Counted from the stretch's first letter, positions 21,247 through 30,614 are shown. The stretch is 64,000 bases of DNA from CAWCUZ01 sp963798795 (GCA_963798795.1 CAWCUZ010000001.1:744001-808000), one strand, 5' to 3'. Program-made: numbers and translations. The notes: generated by a model from the letters alone, not told the origin.

Positions 21247-22385
21247 ATGACATTCGACGGACTGGTCAACACGGCGGCGGCCAAGGGCGCTCGGACATCC
21301 ACCTGCGCGCCGGACAGGTGCCCCTCGTGCGCATCAACGGCGAGCTCGAGCGGTGGACGAACGTGCCGCCGCTCGCGCGCTGCCGACCTCGAGAGCCGAT
21401 CGCCTCCCGGCTGATCTGCGCCCGCGCCAGCAGGAGCGGCTTGCATCGCCAGCTGGAGGTCGACGTGGCGTGGCAGGCGCCCGGCGTGGGCCGCTGCCGA
21501 GCCAGCGTGTTCCGCCAGCGCGGCACGGTCGCCGTGGCGCTGCGTCTGATTCCGGGCGAGATTCCCACGCTGGAGCAACTCGGGCATGCCGCCGGCTGTG
21601 CTCTCGCTCGCGCAGGAGTCGCGCGGCCTGGTGCTCGTCACCGGCGCCACCGGGAGCGGCAAGAGCACCACCCTGGCCGCGCTCGTCGATCGCATCAACC
21701 GGACGCGGCCGATGCACATTCTGACACATCGAGGATCCGATCGAGTTCATCCACACCGACCAGCGCGCGGTCATCAGCCAGCGCGAGGTCGGGCTCGACA
21801 CGCCGTCGTACGCGGCCGGCCTCAAGAGCGCGCTGCGGCAGGACCCGGACGTCATCCTGCTCGGCGAGATGCGCGACGCGGAGACGATCGAGACGGCGCT
21901 GGTCGCCGCCGAAACCGGGCACCTCGTGCTCTCGACGCTTCACACCCTCGACGCGCCCGAAACCATCAACCGTATCGTCGCGGTCTTTGCCCCGCACCAC
22001 CAGGCCCAGATCCGGCACCAGCTCGCGCGCGTGCTGCGCGCGGCCGTGTCGCAGCGCCTGCTTCCGCCGCGCGGACGGCAAGGGCCGCGTGCTGGCGGCC
22101 GAAGTGCTCGTGGCCACGCCCTACGTCAAGGACTGCATCGCCGACCGCGAGCACAAGACATCCTCCTCGCCGGCGCCATCGTGGCCGGCGGGTCCGAGTA
22201 CGGCATGCAGAGCTTCGACCAGGCGATTCTCAATCTGTGCCACGATGGGCATCGTGACGATCGAGGAGGCCCTGCGCTGGGTCACCAACGTGGAGGAGTT
22301 CAAGATGCGGCTGCGCGGCATCACGCCGGGCAGCGCGCTCTCGGCGAGCGCCGCCACGGTGGATATTTCCCACTTCGCGTCCTGA
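21247..22385 (+). CDS. pilT: Type IV pilus retraction ATPase, PilT family (frame interrupted)
   Basis: Hexameric ATPase that depolymerises type IV pili for twitching. Features: N-terminal GASDIHLRAGQVPLVRINGE, Walker A GATGSGKSTTLAAL, Asp box IEDPIEF, Walker B QDPDVILLGEMRD, His box TGHLVLSTLHT, and the PilT-type MQSFDQAILNL. The span gives about 379 codons, somewhat longer than typical PilT (about 350-370). At least six frame changes occur (near 21293, 21390, 21590, 21728, 22070, 22160, 22245). ATG 21247 begins MTFDGLVNTAAAKGASDIHL. Confidence 0.88.
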
Positions 22386-22388
22386 TGC

Positions 22389-22926
22389 ATGCGGCGGCCG
22401 ACCGGCGGACCGGGTCGTCGCGCACGCTCGGGCGCGCCGGCGCCGGCCGGGTCTGACGCAAGCCGCCCCGCGCCCGCGCCGCCGAATCCCCGCACGCTCG
22501 CCCTGCGCCTGCTCGGGCGGCGCGACTACACGTCACACGAACTCCGTCAGAAGCTCGTCGACCGCGGCTGTGACGCCGAGGCGGTCGACGCGGCCTTGCA
22601 CGGTCTTGCTGCCGATGGCCTCGTCGACGACCGCCGCGCCGGCGCCGCCCACGTCCGCACCGCGAGTGGAGTGAAGGGGCGCGGCAGGCACCGCATCCTG
22701 CGCGAGCTGCAGGCCCGCGGCGTCGACGCCGACCTGGCGCAGGCGCTCGTGAGCGACCTGTCGCCCGACGACGAGCAGGAAGCGATTCGGAGGGTGCTCG
22801 GAGCGCAAGCGCGTCCCCGGGCGGCTGAACGCCCGCGATCATCGGCGGGTCTTCCAGCAATTGCTGCGCCGCGGGTTCGCGCCGGATGCGATTGCGGCGG
22901 TGATGCGGGCGCGGCGGGGACAGTAG
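22389..22926 (+). CDS. recX: RecX-like regulator of RecA (frame interrupted at 3' end)
   Basis: RecX caps RecA filaments and limits recombination. A Pro/Ala-rich N-terminal extension (about 33 residues) precedes three-helix tandem repeats: LALRLLGRRDYTSHELRQKL, VDAALHGLAADGLVDDRR, GRGRHRILRELQARGVDADL. The open frame runs on past the expected end; near 22800 a one-base shift restores RKRVPGRLNARDHRRVFQQL and the ending VMRARRGQ with TAG at 22924. It follows pilT by three bases. No recA is in the window. Confidence 0.75.
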
Positions 22927-23174
22927 ATAACCCCGGCTGCTGCCATCCGCCGGTTACCCTGTGACAAGCCCGGCGCCAACCGCGCTTGTCCAAACCCGGG
23001 ATTCAACACGAAGGCCACCAAGGCGTGCTGTGTGCACAACCTGGCACCAAGTGCCCTTGTCCAGGTCTGGATTCACCATGGAGGACGCGAAGGGCCGACC
23101 GGCTGGCGCCCGACGCGGCCGAAGGGCCGCCGCCGCGGCCGGCGCCAGCCGGACGTCCGGCATATGATCCGGTC
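22927..23174. other. Intergenic region with an imperfect direct repeat of about 50 bp
   Basis: No convincing gene. Two diverged copies of a roughly 50-base segment lie at about 22972-23024 and 23036-23088, sharing CTTGTCCA, GGATTCA and a purine-rich end. A TATGAT -10-like hexamer (23163-23168) lies six bases before the ATG at 23175. Confidence 0.5.
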
Positions 23175-23445
23175 ATGCCGTCTTCGCCGGTAACGCGGGA
23201 CACCTCACCGGAAGTCGAACGCCGGTTGGTGGAGACGTGGCGAGAGATGTCGCCCCAGCAGAACGCTGACATCGTCAGAGGCTTGAAGCGAGGGTTGCGA
23301 CCCTGGGGTGGTGCCCCGATGGGTGGACCTGCAACATCGGTTCCGGCCAGTGCTTTCTGATACCAGAATCCGGGACACAGTGACGGCTCGCGACTCGGAC
23401 GACTTTCGCGTCAGCGTCTCTGCCGCACTGATCGGTGCGACGTGA
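23175..23445 (+). pseudogene. Small hypothetical ORF, probably frameshifted
   Basis: Starting at ATG 23175 the frame encodes TRDTSPEVERRLVETWREMS and then drifts. From about 23300 another frame continues with VDLQHRF and DTRIRDTVTARDSDD and stops at TGA 23443-23445, overlapping the GTG of the next gene. Together this is about 90 codons and resembles short uncharacterised proteins with a 'DTSPEVERR' start that I associate with this type of genome. Function unknown; the join of the two frames is inference. Confidence 0.35.
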
Positions 23446-25442
23446 GCAACGACACGTTGGGCGGTAGTGGACTCCTCGACCAGGGCAGGATCCTGGCGGC
23501 CCTGGCGTTGACCGGCTCGGTCCTCGTCGCAGAACCACAGAAGCAGACGTTTCAGGCGCGGACCGACCTGGTCCAGACAGACGCTGTCGTCACCGACGCC
23601 CATGGCGCCTTCGTGACCGGGTTGACGGCGGTCGACTTCACTATCGTGGACGACGGCCGCCGTCACCCGGTTTCGCAGGTGGAGTTCGTTTCCATACCCC
23701 TGGCAAATCGTACCCTTGAGGTTGACGCGGCCGTCGGTCCGGTGCCGCTGATTGTCGCTTCCAACGATCCCGTGCGATCAGAAGGGCGGGCGTTCGCGAT
23801 CATCATCGACGATCTGCATCTCATTGCCGCTGATATCGTCCCAGTCAAGCGCCTCCTGCTGCATCTGTTGAGCGACCTGAGCCCTGTCGATGAGGTCGCG
23901 GTCGTGTACGTGAATCGATCCGACCTGAGCCATGACTTCACCCGCGACGTTCGCCTGCTCCGAAGGTCTGTGGACTGGCTCGGGACCGCCCTGGGGTTTG
24001 GTCTCGACGCCATGCCCTTTGCCATCGGGAACGCCGGTGAGACCGTGTCATTCCCCCACGCGAAACAATACGCGGACTCCTCGCTCCTCGTCCTCGAGAA
24101 TGCGGTCAGGGCACTGGCGCGGGCCACTGTCCACCGCAAGGCCGCCGTGTACGTGAGTGGCGGAATCCATTTTGACACCCGAGCCAAAATGGACTCCGAG
24201 GAGTTCCAACGGGCGCACGACCTCGCGGCGTCGCTGCAGCGGCTCTATTCGATGGCGCGATCCACCGGCGTGCACGTCTACACAGTGGATCCGCGCGGTG
24301 CTCCCGCACCTGAAACCGCAGTGGCGAATGTCATCGACCTCAACAGCCCACGAGTCGTTCAGGCCGTTCGCGACAATATCGGCATGCAGCAGGCGTACCT
24401 CAGGGAGATGGCCTCCAATACAGACGCGCTGGCTGCCGTGAACCGCGCCGACCTCGACGCGGCGATCGACGACATTTCCGCCGACAACGGCACCTACTAC
24501 GTGCTCGGCTACTATCCGAATCCGTATCCGGCGGACGGCAAGTTCCATGCAATCAAGGTCCAGGTCAACCGGCCCGGCCTGCACGTGCGCGCGCGGGCGG
24601 GGTACGTGGCGCCCAAGCCCGGAGAGCCGGTCGATCCGGCGGACCGCGATCTCGACCACGCCCTGGCCGACGCGTTCTCGCACGGCGACGTCCGGCTGGC
24701 GGCCTTCGCCGCGCCGATGGCTGGCGGCGACGGCAGGGTCCGGACGGCGCTCACGCTCGAAGCCACCTACCCGCATACGGCGGACCGGACGACGGCGGCC
24801 AATGGTCAGAATGACCAGATCGAGTTCCGCGTCAACGCGCTCGATGGCGACGGCAAGCCGACGGGCAGCATCCGGCGGGAATTCAAGGTGACGCTGCCCG
24901 CCCACCCCGGGGCCGACCTGCGGTTCCTCATCGATGACACCCTGGAGCTGCCCGTGACGACGCGCCTGCTGCGGTTCGGCGTGTCGAGCCAGTGGCTCGA
25001 CCGGATCGGCACCGTGTACGTTCCCGTCGTCCCCGAGGAGCTGGCAACTGGGTCGCGGCGGATGTCGGAGATCATCCTGGGCGTCGACGGCGGCCCGCCC
25101 GAGCCCGTCGTCCGGTCCGCCGAGCTGGCGGCGCTCGTCCCGTTCCAGCCGACGACCCGCCGGACGTTCGGGCGGGACGAGAAGCTGCGTCTCTTCGCGC
25201 GCCTGTTCCCGGGCGAGCACGAGGCCGCACCCACGGTCCAGGCCACGATACGCCGGCTGGCCACCGGCGAAGCGGAGGCCCACCCGCTCATCCCCGCGCG
25301 CTCGTCGGTGGCAGGCGCACTCGACTGCACGATCGCGGTGCCGTTGAAGACCCTGACGCCCGGCCCGTACGAGTTCCTGCTCGAGGTGACCTTTGCCAAC
25401 GGCACGCACGTCACGAAGGTCGTGCGGTTCGAGATTCAATAG
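23442..25442 (+). CDS. VWFA-related Acidobacterial-domain protein
   Basis: A 666-residue protein of the TIGR03436-type family, an expanded and largely uncharacterised group in Acidobacteriota. It has a hydrophobic N-terminal stretch (about 18-32), the typical opening (DLVQTDAVVTDAHGAFVTGL, DFTIVDDGRRHPVSQVEF), a von Willebrand A-like domain (AFAIIIDDLHLIAADIVPVK, AVYVSGGIHFDTRAK) and the closing motif YYVLGYYPNPYPADGKFHAI with VRARAGYVAP. The final 270 residues are beta-rich. The metal-site Ser of classical VWA (DxSxS) is not evident. GTG 23442 is the only plausible start; export is probable. Confidence 0.85.
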   Translation: MSNDTLGGSGLLDQGRILAALALTGSVLVAEPQKQTFQARTDLVQTDAVVTDAHGAFVTGLTAVDFTIVDDGRRHPVSQVEFVSIPLANRTLEVDAAVGPVPLIVASNDPVRSEGRAFAIIIDDLHLIAADIVPVKRLLLHLLSDLSPVDEVAVVYVNRSDLSHDFTRDVRLLRRSVDWLGTALGFGLDAMPFAIGNAGETVSFPHAKQYADSSLLVLENAVRALARATVHRKAAVYVSGGIHFDTRAKMDSEEFQRAHDLAASLQRLYSMARSTGVHVYTVDPRGAPAPETAVANVIDLNSPRVVQAVRDNIGMQQAYLREMASNTDALAAVNRADLDAAIDDISADNGTYYVLGYYPNPYPADGKFHAIKVQVNRPGLHVRARAGYVAPKPGEPVDPADRDLDHALADAFSHGDVRLAAFAAPMAGGDGRVRTALTLEATYPHTADRTTAANGQNDQIEFRVNALDGDGKPTGSIRREFKVTLPAHPGADLRFLIDDTLELPVTTRLLRFGVSSQWLDRIGTVYVPVVPEELATGSRRMSEIILGVDGGPPEPVVRSAELAALVPFQPTTRRTFGRDEKLRLFARLFPGEHEAAPTVQATIRRLATGEAEAHPLIPARSSVAGALDCTIAVPLKTLTPGPYEFLLEVTFANGTHVTKVVRFEIQ

Positions 25443-25491
25443 GGATAACAGCGTTTGGGACAATCCGATGCCGCCTGACACCCGGCCGCGA

Positions 25492-26214
25492 TCAGGTGAG
25501 GGGATCGCCGGCCTCGCGTTCCCGCGCGATGCGCGCTGCGTTCGCGGCTTCCCAGGCCTCGCGGTGGCGGTTGGCGTCGTCCACCGACCGGAATCGGTAG
25601 ACGCCGTGCGGGTATCGACGAGGTGCGAGCCGCCGGCTGGCGTCCCACAAGCTGGCGATCGCCCGATACAGCGCCGGATCCCCCGGCTCGCGCCGTGATG
25701 GATCCGACATCTCATCGATGGACCGAAATCGGTAGACCGGCATCACTCGGAATCGATCTCTGAAGGTACGCCGAATCATCTCGGCGTCGGCCCGGTCCTT
25801 CGGCCGGACCGTGTCCCTCTTCATCCTATACAACGTGGCCGGCGTCACGACGCTGGCCGTCAGGCCGTGGAACGGCACGCGGACGATGTCGAGGTTCGCA
25901 AAATCGAAGGCCTCGCCGAGCCGCGCGACGATATCGAGATAGAACGTCTCATTCGGCGGCGCGTACCGGATGGCCGGATACTCACCCTGCAGGTCCGCCG
26001 CCGTGATTTGATCCACGTCCGGGTCCTCGAAGACATCTCGAAGCGCCTGGCGGAGCCGCTCCACGTTCGCGGCATCCGGAGCGACGAAGAGGTCGACGTC
26101 CTCCGTCGCGCGAGCCAGCCCGTGCAGGTTCATCGCCACGGCTCCGAAGATCGCGTACTTCACCTGGCGCGCTTCCAGGGCCGCCACGAGCCGCTTGAGG
26201 ACCTCGAAATCCAT
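25492..26214 (-). CDS. Nucleotidyltransferase fused to a duplicated YRFRS module
   Basis: Residues 1-160 form a minimal nucleotidyltransferase like those of AbiEii/MNT-type toxin systems: FGAVAMNLHGLARATEDVDL carries the G-x-A lead and the metal Asp pair (EDVDLFV), and LYRMKRDTVRPKDRADAEMI is the usual following helix. The C-terminal 80 residues contain two copies of a short module, VYRFRSIDEM and VYRFRSVDDANRHREAW. The second part begins with Met-Pro-Val and may have been a separate small gene. ATG 26214 is chosen over GTG 26232, because a TATCAT -10 (26233-26238) adjoins the latter. The role is unknown; a toxin-antitoxin function is possible. Confidence 0.7.
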   Translation of the reverse strand: MDFEVLKRLVAALEARQVKYAIFGAVAMNLHGLARATEDVDLFVAPDAANVERLRQALRDVFEDPDVDQITAADLQGEYPAIRYAPPNETFYLDIVARLGEAFDFANLDIVRVPFHGLTASVVTPATLYRMKRDTVRPKDRADAEMIRRTFRDRFRVMPVYRFRSIDEMSDPSRREPGDPALYRAIASLWDASRRLAPRRYPHGVYRFRSVDDANRHREAWEAANAARIAREREAGDPLT

Positions 26215-26413
26215 GATCGGGGCAGTGAGCACATGATACGGCGCCTTTGACCGCAGACGGCGCCTCTCTCTCTGCGGGCGGGTCGCACCGAACGGGCCAC
26301 GGGCCCGGGGAAGGCCCGAAGCCCACCGTCGCCCAGCGCGGTGGCCTGAAGTCCGCCGGCTGCGTCGGGACGCCGCCGCGGGACAGACCCCGGCTCGATT
26401 CGGGCGGTGCCTG

Positions 26414-26419
26414 TAGAAT
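26414..26419 (+). promoter_or_regulatory. -10 element of alaS, near-leaderless arrangement
   Basis: TAGAAT ends seven bases before the alaS ATG at 26427, so transcription would begin at or next to the start codon. No Shine-Dalgarno is present between them. Confidence 0.5.
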
Positions 26420-26426
26420 CAGTCCG

Positions 26427-29117
26427 ATGACCGCCGCGGACGTTCGACGCAGCTTTCTCGAGTACTTTGCCCTGCACGAGCACCGGGTCGTGCCCTCGTC
26501 GTCCCTGGTGCCGGCCGACGACCCGACGCTGCTGTTCACGAACGCCGGCATGAACCAGTTCAAGGACGTGTTCCTCGGCCGCGAGCGGCGCGACTACCGG
26601 CGCGCCACCAGCTCCCAGAAGTGCATGCGCGTGAGCGGCAAGCACAACGACCTCGACAACGTCGGGCCGTCGCTGCGCCACCACACCTTCTTCGAGATGC
26701 TCGGCAACTTCTCGTTCGGCGACTACTTCAAGGCCGAGGCGATCCGGTTCGCGTGGGAGCTGCTCACGGAGGTCTGGGCCCTGTCGCCCGACCGGCTCTT
26801 CCCCACCGTGTTCAAGGGCGAAGGCGGCGTGGAGCGCGACGCCGAGGCGTTCGGCGTGTGGATGACCTTCGTCCCGCCCTCGCGCATCGCCGAGCTGGGC
26901 CTGTCGGAGAACTTCTGGCAGATGGGCGACACGGGCCCGTGCGGACGATGCTCGGAGATCCACTACTTCCGGGGCGAGGAGGTGCCCTGCCCCGAGCCGG
27001 TGTGCCGCGGCGTGTCGTGCAGTTGCGAGCGCTACGTCGAGGTGTGGAACAACGTGTTCATGGAGTTCGACCGCGACGAGCACGGCGTCCTCACCCCGCT
27101 GCCCGCACCCTCCATCGACACCGGCATGGGCCTCGAGCGCATTGTCGCCGTCATCCAGGGCAGGCTGTCGAACTACGACACCGACATCTTTCAGCCGATC
27201 CTCGCGGCCATCGGCCGCCGCGCCGGCCGGACCTACGGCGGCTTTGCCGGCGGCGACGACCACCCGGACGTGTCGATGCGCGTCATCGCCGACCACCTGC
27301 GCGCGATGACGTTCCTCATCGCCGACGGCGTGCTGCCGTCGAACGAGTGGCGCGGCTACGTGCTGCGCAAGATCATGCGGCGCGCCATGCGCCACGGCAG
27401 GAAGCTCGGCCTCGCCGATCCCTTCCTCCACGACCTCGTCGACGTCGTCGTCGACCAGATGGGCGGCGTGTACCCCGAGCTGCGCGCCGGCCGCGATGCC
27501 ATCGCGCGCACCGTCCGCGCCGAAGAAGAACGTTTCGACGCCGTGCTGACGTCCGGGCTGCCAAAGCTGGAGGACCTGCTCGCGCGGACGCCGACGGGCC
27601 GGGCCGTTGCCGGTGAGGAGGTCTTTCGGCTGTATGACTCGCTGGGCGTGCCGTTCGATTTCGCGGAGGACCTCGCGAGCCAGCGCGGGATGACCGTCGA
27701 CCGCGCCGCCTTCGAGGCCGCCATGGACGCGCAGCGCAAGCGCGCGCGCGATTCGAGCGCGTTCGGCAGGCGGACCGTGGACCTGACGTTCAGCAACTGG
27801 CCGGCGGAGCTGGAGTCGATGCCGGACGAGTTCCTGGGCTATGACGCGACCGAGGCGGACGCGACGGTCGTGGCGCTCTTCGACGAGGACGGCGCCGGCG
27901 TCAAGGCGCTCGCGCGCGGCCGGTCAGGCTTCGTCGCCCTGGACCGCACGCCGTTCTACCTCGAATCGGGCGGCCAGGTGTCGGACGCCGGCTGGCTCGC
28001 CATGCCGGACGGCGGTACCGCCGATGTGATCGGCGTCCGCCGGCTCCGGCCGGGCTGGCCGCGCCTGCACGCCGTTCGTGACGCCGGCAGTCCGATCGCC
28101 CTGGGCGACCGGGTCACCGCGCGGGTGGACGCCGCCACGCGCGATGCCACGCGGCGCAACCACACGGCCACGCACCTGCTCCACGCCGCGCTCCGCCAGC
28201 GGCTCGGCACCCACGTGCGCCAGGCGGGATCGCTCGTCGCCCCCGACCGGCTGCGTTTCGACTTCACGCACGTCGCGGCACTGACCGATGAGGAGTGGCT
28301 GGACATCGAGCGCACGGTGAACGAACAGGTGTATCGCAACTCGCCGGTCCGGACGGAGCTGCGTTCCACTGAAGAAGCGAAACAGTCTGGTGCCATGGCG
28401 CTCTTCGGCGAGAAGTACGGCGACACCGTGCGGGTGGTGTCGGTGCCCGGCTTCAGCATGGAGCTGTGCGGCGGCACGCACGTGTCGGCCACCGGCGACA
28501 TCGGGCCGTTCGTCATCACCGAGGAGTCCGGCGTGGCGGCGGGCGTGCGGAGGATCGAGGCGCTCACGGGCGGCGGCGCGGTGGACTACATCCAGCGGCA
28601 CGAGACCGTGCTGAACCGGACGAGCGACGCGCTGGGCGTCCCCGCCGAGCAGGCGCCCGAGGCGATCGCGCGCCTCCTGGCCGAGGCGAAGCGCCTCGCG
28701 CGCGAGAACGAGCAGCTCAAGATGAAGCTCGCCCTCGGCGGAGGGGGCGGCGCCCCCGGCGGGGCCGAGGCCGACATCGTCTCGATCGGCGACGCGAAAT
28801 TCGTCGCGCGCCGCGTCGTCGGTCTCGAGAAGGGCGCGCTGCGGGGGCTTGCCGATTCCCTGCGCGACCGGCTCAAGCGCGGCGTCGTCGTCCTCGCCGC
28901 CGAGCAGGACGGCAAGGTGCACCTGCTCGTCTCGGTCACCAGGGACCTCACCGACCGGCTCAAGGCCGGCCAACTCGTCAAGGAGCTCGCGCCCATCGTC
29001 GGCGGCGGCGGAGGCGGCCGGCCGGATTTCGCCGAGGCCGGCGGAAAGGACGCGTCGCGGATCGACGAGCTGCTCGCGAGGGCGCGCGAGCTGGTGGGTA
29101 CGGCCCTCCAGACGTAG
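26427..29117 (+). CDS. alaS: Alanyl-tRNA synthetase
   Basis: Charges tRNA-Ala and hydrolyses misacylated products. At 896 residues it is full length and intact. Class II aminoacylation domain (SFLEYFALHEHRVVPSSSLV, FTNAGMNQFKDVFLG, SSQKCMRVSGKHNDLDNVGP), an insertion with cysteines (CPEPVCRGVSCSCERY), editing domain zinc motif RRNHTATHLLHAAL and MELCGGTHVSATGDIGPF, then coiled coil and C-Ala domain with a Gly-rich linker (ALGGGGGAPGG). The open frame extends upstream to 26247, but ATG 26427 matches the conserved MTAADVRRSFLEYF. A CTGAAG-type palindrome begins one base after its TAG stop. Confidence 0.97.
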   Translation: MTAADVRRSFLEYFALHEHRVVPSSSLVPADDPTLLFTNAGMNQFKDVFLGRERRDYRRATSSQKCMRVSGKHNDLDNVGPSLRHHTFFEMLGNFSFGDYFKAEAIRFAWELLTEVWALSPDRLFPTVFKGEGGVERDAEAFGVWMTFVPPSRIAELGLSENFWQMGDTGPCGRCSEIHYFRGEEVPCPEPVCRGVSCSCERYVEVWNNVFMEFDRDEHGVLTPLPAPSIDTGMGLERIVAVIQGRLSNYDTDIFQPILAAIGRRAGRTYGGFAGGDDHPDVSMRVIADHLRAMTFLIADGVLPSNEWRGYVLRKIMRRAMRHGRKLGLADPFLHDLVDVVVDQMGGVYPELRAGRDAIARTVRAEEERFDAVLTSGLPKLEDLLARTPTGRAVAGEEVFRLYDSLGVPFDFAEDLASQRGMTVDRAAFEAAMDAQRKRARDSSAFGRRTVDLTFSNWPAELESMPDEFLGYDATEADATVVALFDEDGAGVKALARGRSGFVALDRTPFYLESGGQVSDAGWLAMPDGGTADVIGVRRLRPGWPRLHAVRDAGSPIALGDRVTARVDAATRDATRRNHTATHLLHAALRQRLGTHVRQAGSLVAPDRLRFDFTHVAALTDEEWLDIERTVNEQVYRNSPVRTELRSTEEAKQSGAMALFGEKYGDTVRVVSVPGFSMELCGGTHVSATGDIGPFVITEESGVAAGVRRIEALTGGGAVDYIQRHETVLNRTSDALGVPAEQAPEAIARLLAEAKRLARENEQLKMKLALGGGGGAPGGAEADIVSIGDAKFVARRVVGLEKGALRGLADSLRDRLKRGVVVLAAEQDGKVHLLVSVTRDLTDRLKAGQLVKELAPIVGGGGGGRPDFAEAGGKDASRIDELLARARELVGTALQT

Positions 29118-29118
29118 G

Positions 29119-29165
29119 CGGCGGGCTTCAGCCCGCCGTTCGCCCCGCAGGGCTGAACCCTGCGG
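29119..29165. repeat. Pair of CTGAAG/CTTCAG-core palindromes after alaS
   Basis: First palindrome 29119-29138: 9-bp arms (CGGCGGGCT and its complement) around TC. Second 29145-29165: 8-bp arms CCGCAGGG and CCCTGCGG around CTGAA. They fill the junction between the alaS stop and the truncated permease gene. They may also terminate alaS transcription. Confidence 0.85.
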
Positions 29166-29212
29166 CTACGAATCGCTCGTGCCCTCGGGGCCGGCGGGCT
29201 CGCGATACGGCG

Positions 29213-29974
29213 GGTGCGCCCCTCGTCGTCGTGTTGAGTGAGAGCGCCGCGCGCCAGCTGTTCCCGCCTTCCGACGCACTCGTCCGGCCGGTCGACCTCG
29301 ACCCGGAGACGCCGGAACACAGCAGTCCCGCCACCGTCGTGGGCATTGCCGGCGACATGCGGCGCACCTTCGGCCGGCCTGCCGACCCCATGTTCTACGT
29401 GCCGGCTGCGCAGCACCCCGAGATGCTCGACTTCGGCGCACAGCAGCTCATCGTACGCTCCGACGGAAATCCGGAAACGCTGCTCGCGCGCGTGACGGCG
29501 GCCGTTCACGAGATCGATCCGCTCGTGCCGGTGACGCGCGCGCAGATGATGCGCACACACGTGGCCGGTCAGCTCATGCCGCAGCGGATGGGGCTGACGC
29601 TGTTTGCGCTGTTCGCCGCGCTCGCGGTGGTGCTGACGGCGTTCCGCCTCTATGCGGTCGTGGCCTGCGCCGTTGCCCAGCGAACGAAGGAACTCGGCCT
29701 CCGGGTGGCGCTCGGTGCCGGGCCCACGCGGCTGCTGGGGTTGGTGGCTCGACAAGGCCTGCCGCCGGTGGGCATCGGCCTGACCACCGGCCTCGCGGCC
29801 TTTGCGGCGGCCTCGACGCTGCTGCGGCAGTTTCTGTTCGAGTTGCCCGTCACGACGCCCGCGTCCGTACTGGGGTTGACGGCCGCGCTCGGCGTGATGG
29901 CGCTGGTCGCGCTGCTCGTGCCCGCCCGCCGCGCGCTGCGCGTCGACCCGGCCGTCACGTTGAGACAGGATTGA
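29213..29974 (+). pseudogene. C-terminal remnant of an ADOP/MacB-type ABC permease
   Basis: About 254 residues equal to the end of an acidobacterial duplicated-orphan permease: the last part of the periplasmic core (VVVLSESAARQLFP, ATVVGIAGDMRRTFGRPADP) and the C-terminal FtsX domain with transmembrane segments (LTLFALFAALAVVLTAFRLY, the conserved QRTKELGLRVALGA loop, then two more helices) and the PARRALRVDPAVTLRQD ending. Full-length members run to about 800 residues, so roughly two thirds is missing. No start codon or RBS fits the 5' end, which runs straight into the palindromes after alaS. No partner ATPase is nearby. Confidence 0.75.
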
Positions 29975-29982
29975 CAGTCGCT

Positions 29983-30055
29983 GGCTCTGAAGACCCGCCG
30001 CTCCATCAGACGAACTCTTCGCGCTGGCCGCATGGAGCCATGGGGCTTCAGCCCC
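29983..30055. repeat. Two CTGAAG/CTTCAG-core palindromes between permease remnant and pilin
   Basis: An imperfect one at 29983-29996 (GGCTCT-GA-AGACCC) starts eight bases after the permease TGA, and a perfect one at 30042-30055 (GGGGCT-TC-AGCCCC) lies eight bases beyond the pilin TAG on the opposite strand. They sit between convergent genes. Confidence 0.7.
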
Positions 30056-30063
30056 GGGGACGT

Positions 30064-30582
30064 CTACTGAATCGTCGTGGCCGGCGCGCCGAAGGGCTCG
30101 GTGGGCGCGGCGGCGGCGTACACCTGCCACACGATGCTGCCGGTGTTCGTCGCGAATGAGCGCGCGCCCGTTCCGCCAAAGGTAATCGGGATCGCGGTGC
30201 AGTAGTACGCGCTCATCGTCGCGGTACCATTGCAGTCGTTCAGCGCGACCACGGCGCCGGCGCCAGGCATCAGGCTGAAGTTGTAGCCGCTCTTGATCGG
30301 GAGCGCGCTCGCCAGGTCGTCCGACAGGAACGCGACCGTCGTGCCCGGAGGCGGCGTCGCGAGCGTCGAGAAGACTGTGGCGTAGCCGCCCTGGGCGCAG
30401 GTCTTCGAATACACGATCTGCCCCTGCGTCACGGCCTTGAGCGAGGCGATTGCCGACGCCTCATTGGCCGTCATCCGTGCCCGCATGAGCCCGGGGATGG
30501 CAATCGACGCGATGATGCCGATGATGGCGACGACGACGAGCAGTTCAATCAGCGTGAAGCCGCGATCGTTCCGGCACTCCAT
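30064..30582 (-). CDS. pilA: Type IV pilin-like major subunit
   Basis: A 172-residue prepilin. The class III leader is very short (MECRNDRG) and is followed by the methylated Phe and the hydrophobic assembly helix FTLIELLVVVAIIGIIASIA with Glu at position 5. The globular domain has two cysteines near residues 58 and 115 and one more in SAYYCTAIP. Prepilin peptidase should cut between Gly and Phe. A sigma-54 promoter lies just upstream, as for pilins in other phyla. PilT is encoded 8 kb away. A minor pilin or pseudopilin cannot be excluded. Confidence 0.82.
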   Translation of the reverse strand: MECRNDRGFTLIELLVVVAIIGIIASIAIPGLMRARMTANEASAIASLKAVTQGQIVYSKTCAQGGYATVFSTLATPPPGTTVAFLSDDLASALPIKSGYNFSLMPGAGAVVALNDCNGTATMSAYYCTAIPITFGGTGARSFATNTGSIVWQVYAAAAPTEPFGAPATTIQ

Positions 30583-30597
30583 CGAACAGGCAGACAG

Positions 30598-30613
30598 TGC
30601 AAGAACATTGCCA
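30598..30613 (-). promoter_or_regulatory. Sigma-54 promoter of the pilin gene
   Basis: On the minus strand the sequence reads TGGCAATGTTCTTGCA, matching TGGCA-N6-TTGCA with GG and GC exactly ten bases apart. It begins one base after the TAG of the TlpA-like gene. The expected transcript start is only a few bases before the pilin ATG, so the message may be nearly leaderless. Confidence 0.75.
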
Positions 30614-30614
30614 C

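Noticed and set aside
22927..23174. tRNA or other structured RNA in the recX-VWFA gap
   Set aside because: No cloverleaf or conserved motif could be traced; only a diverged direct repeat is visible.
28466..29974. 502-residue ORF joining the alaS end to the permease remnant
   Set aside because: The first half is a shadow frame of alaS; only the part after about 29213 has homology.
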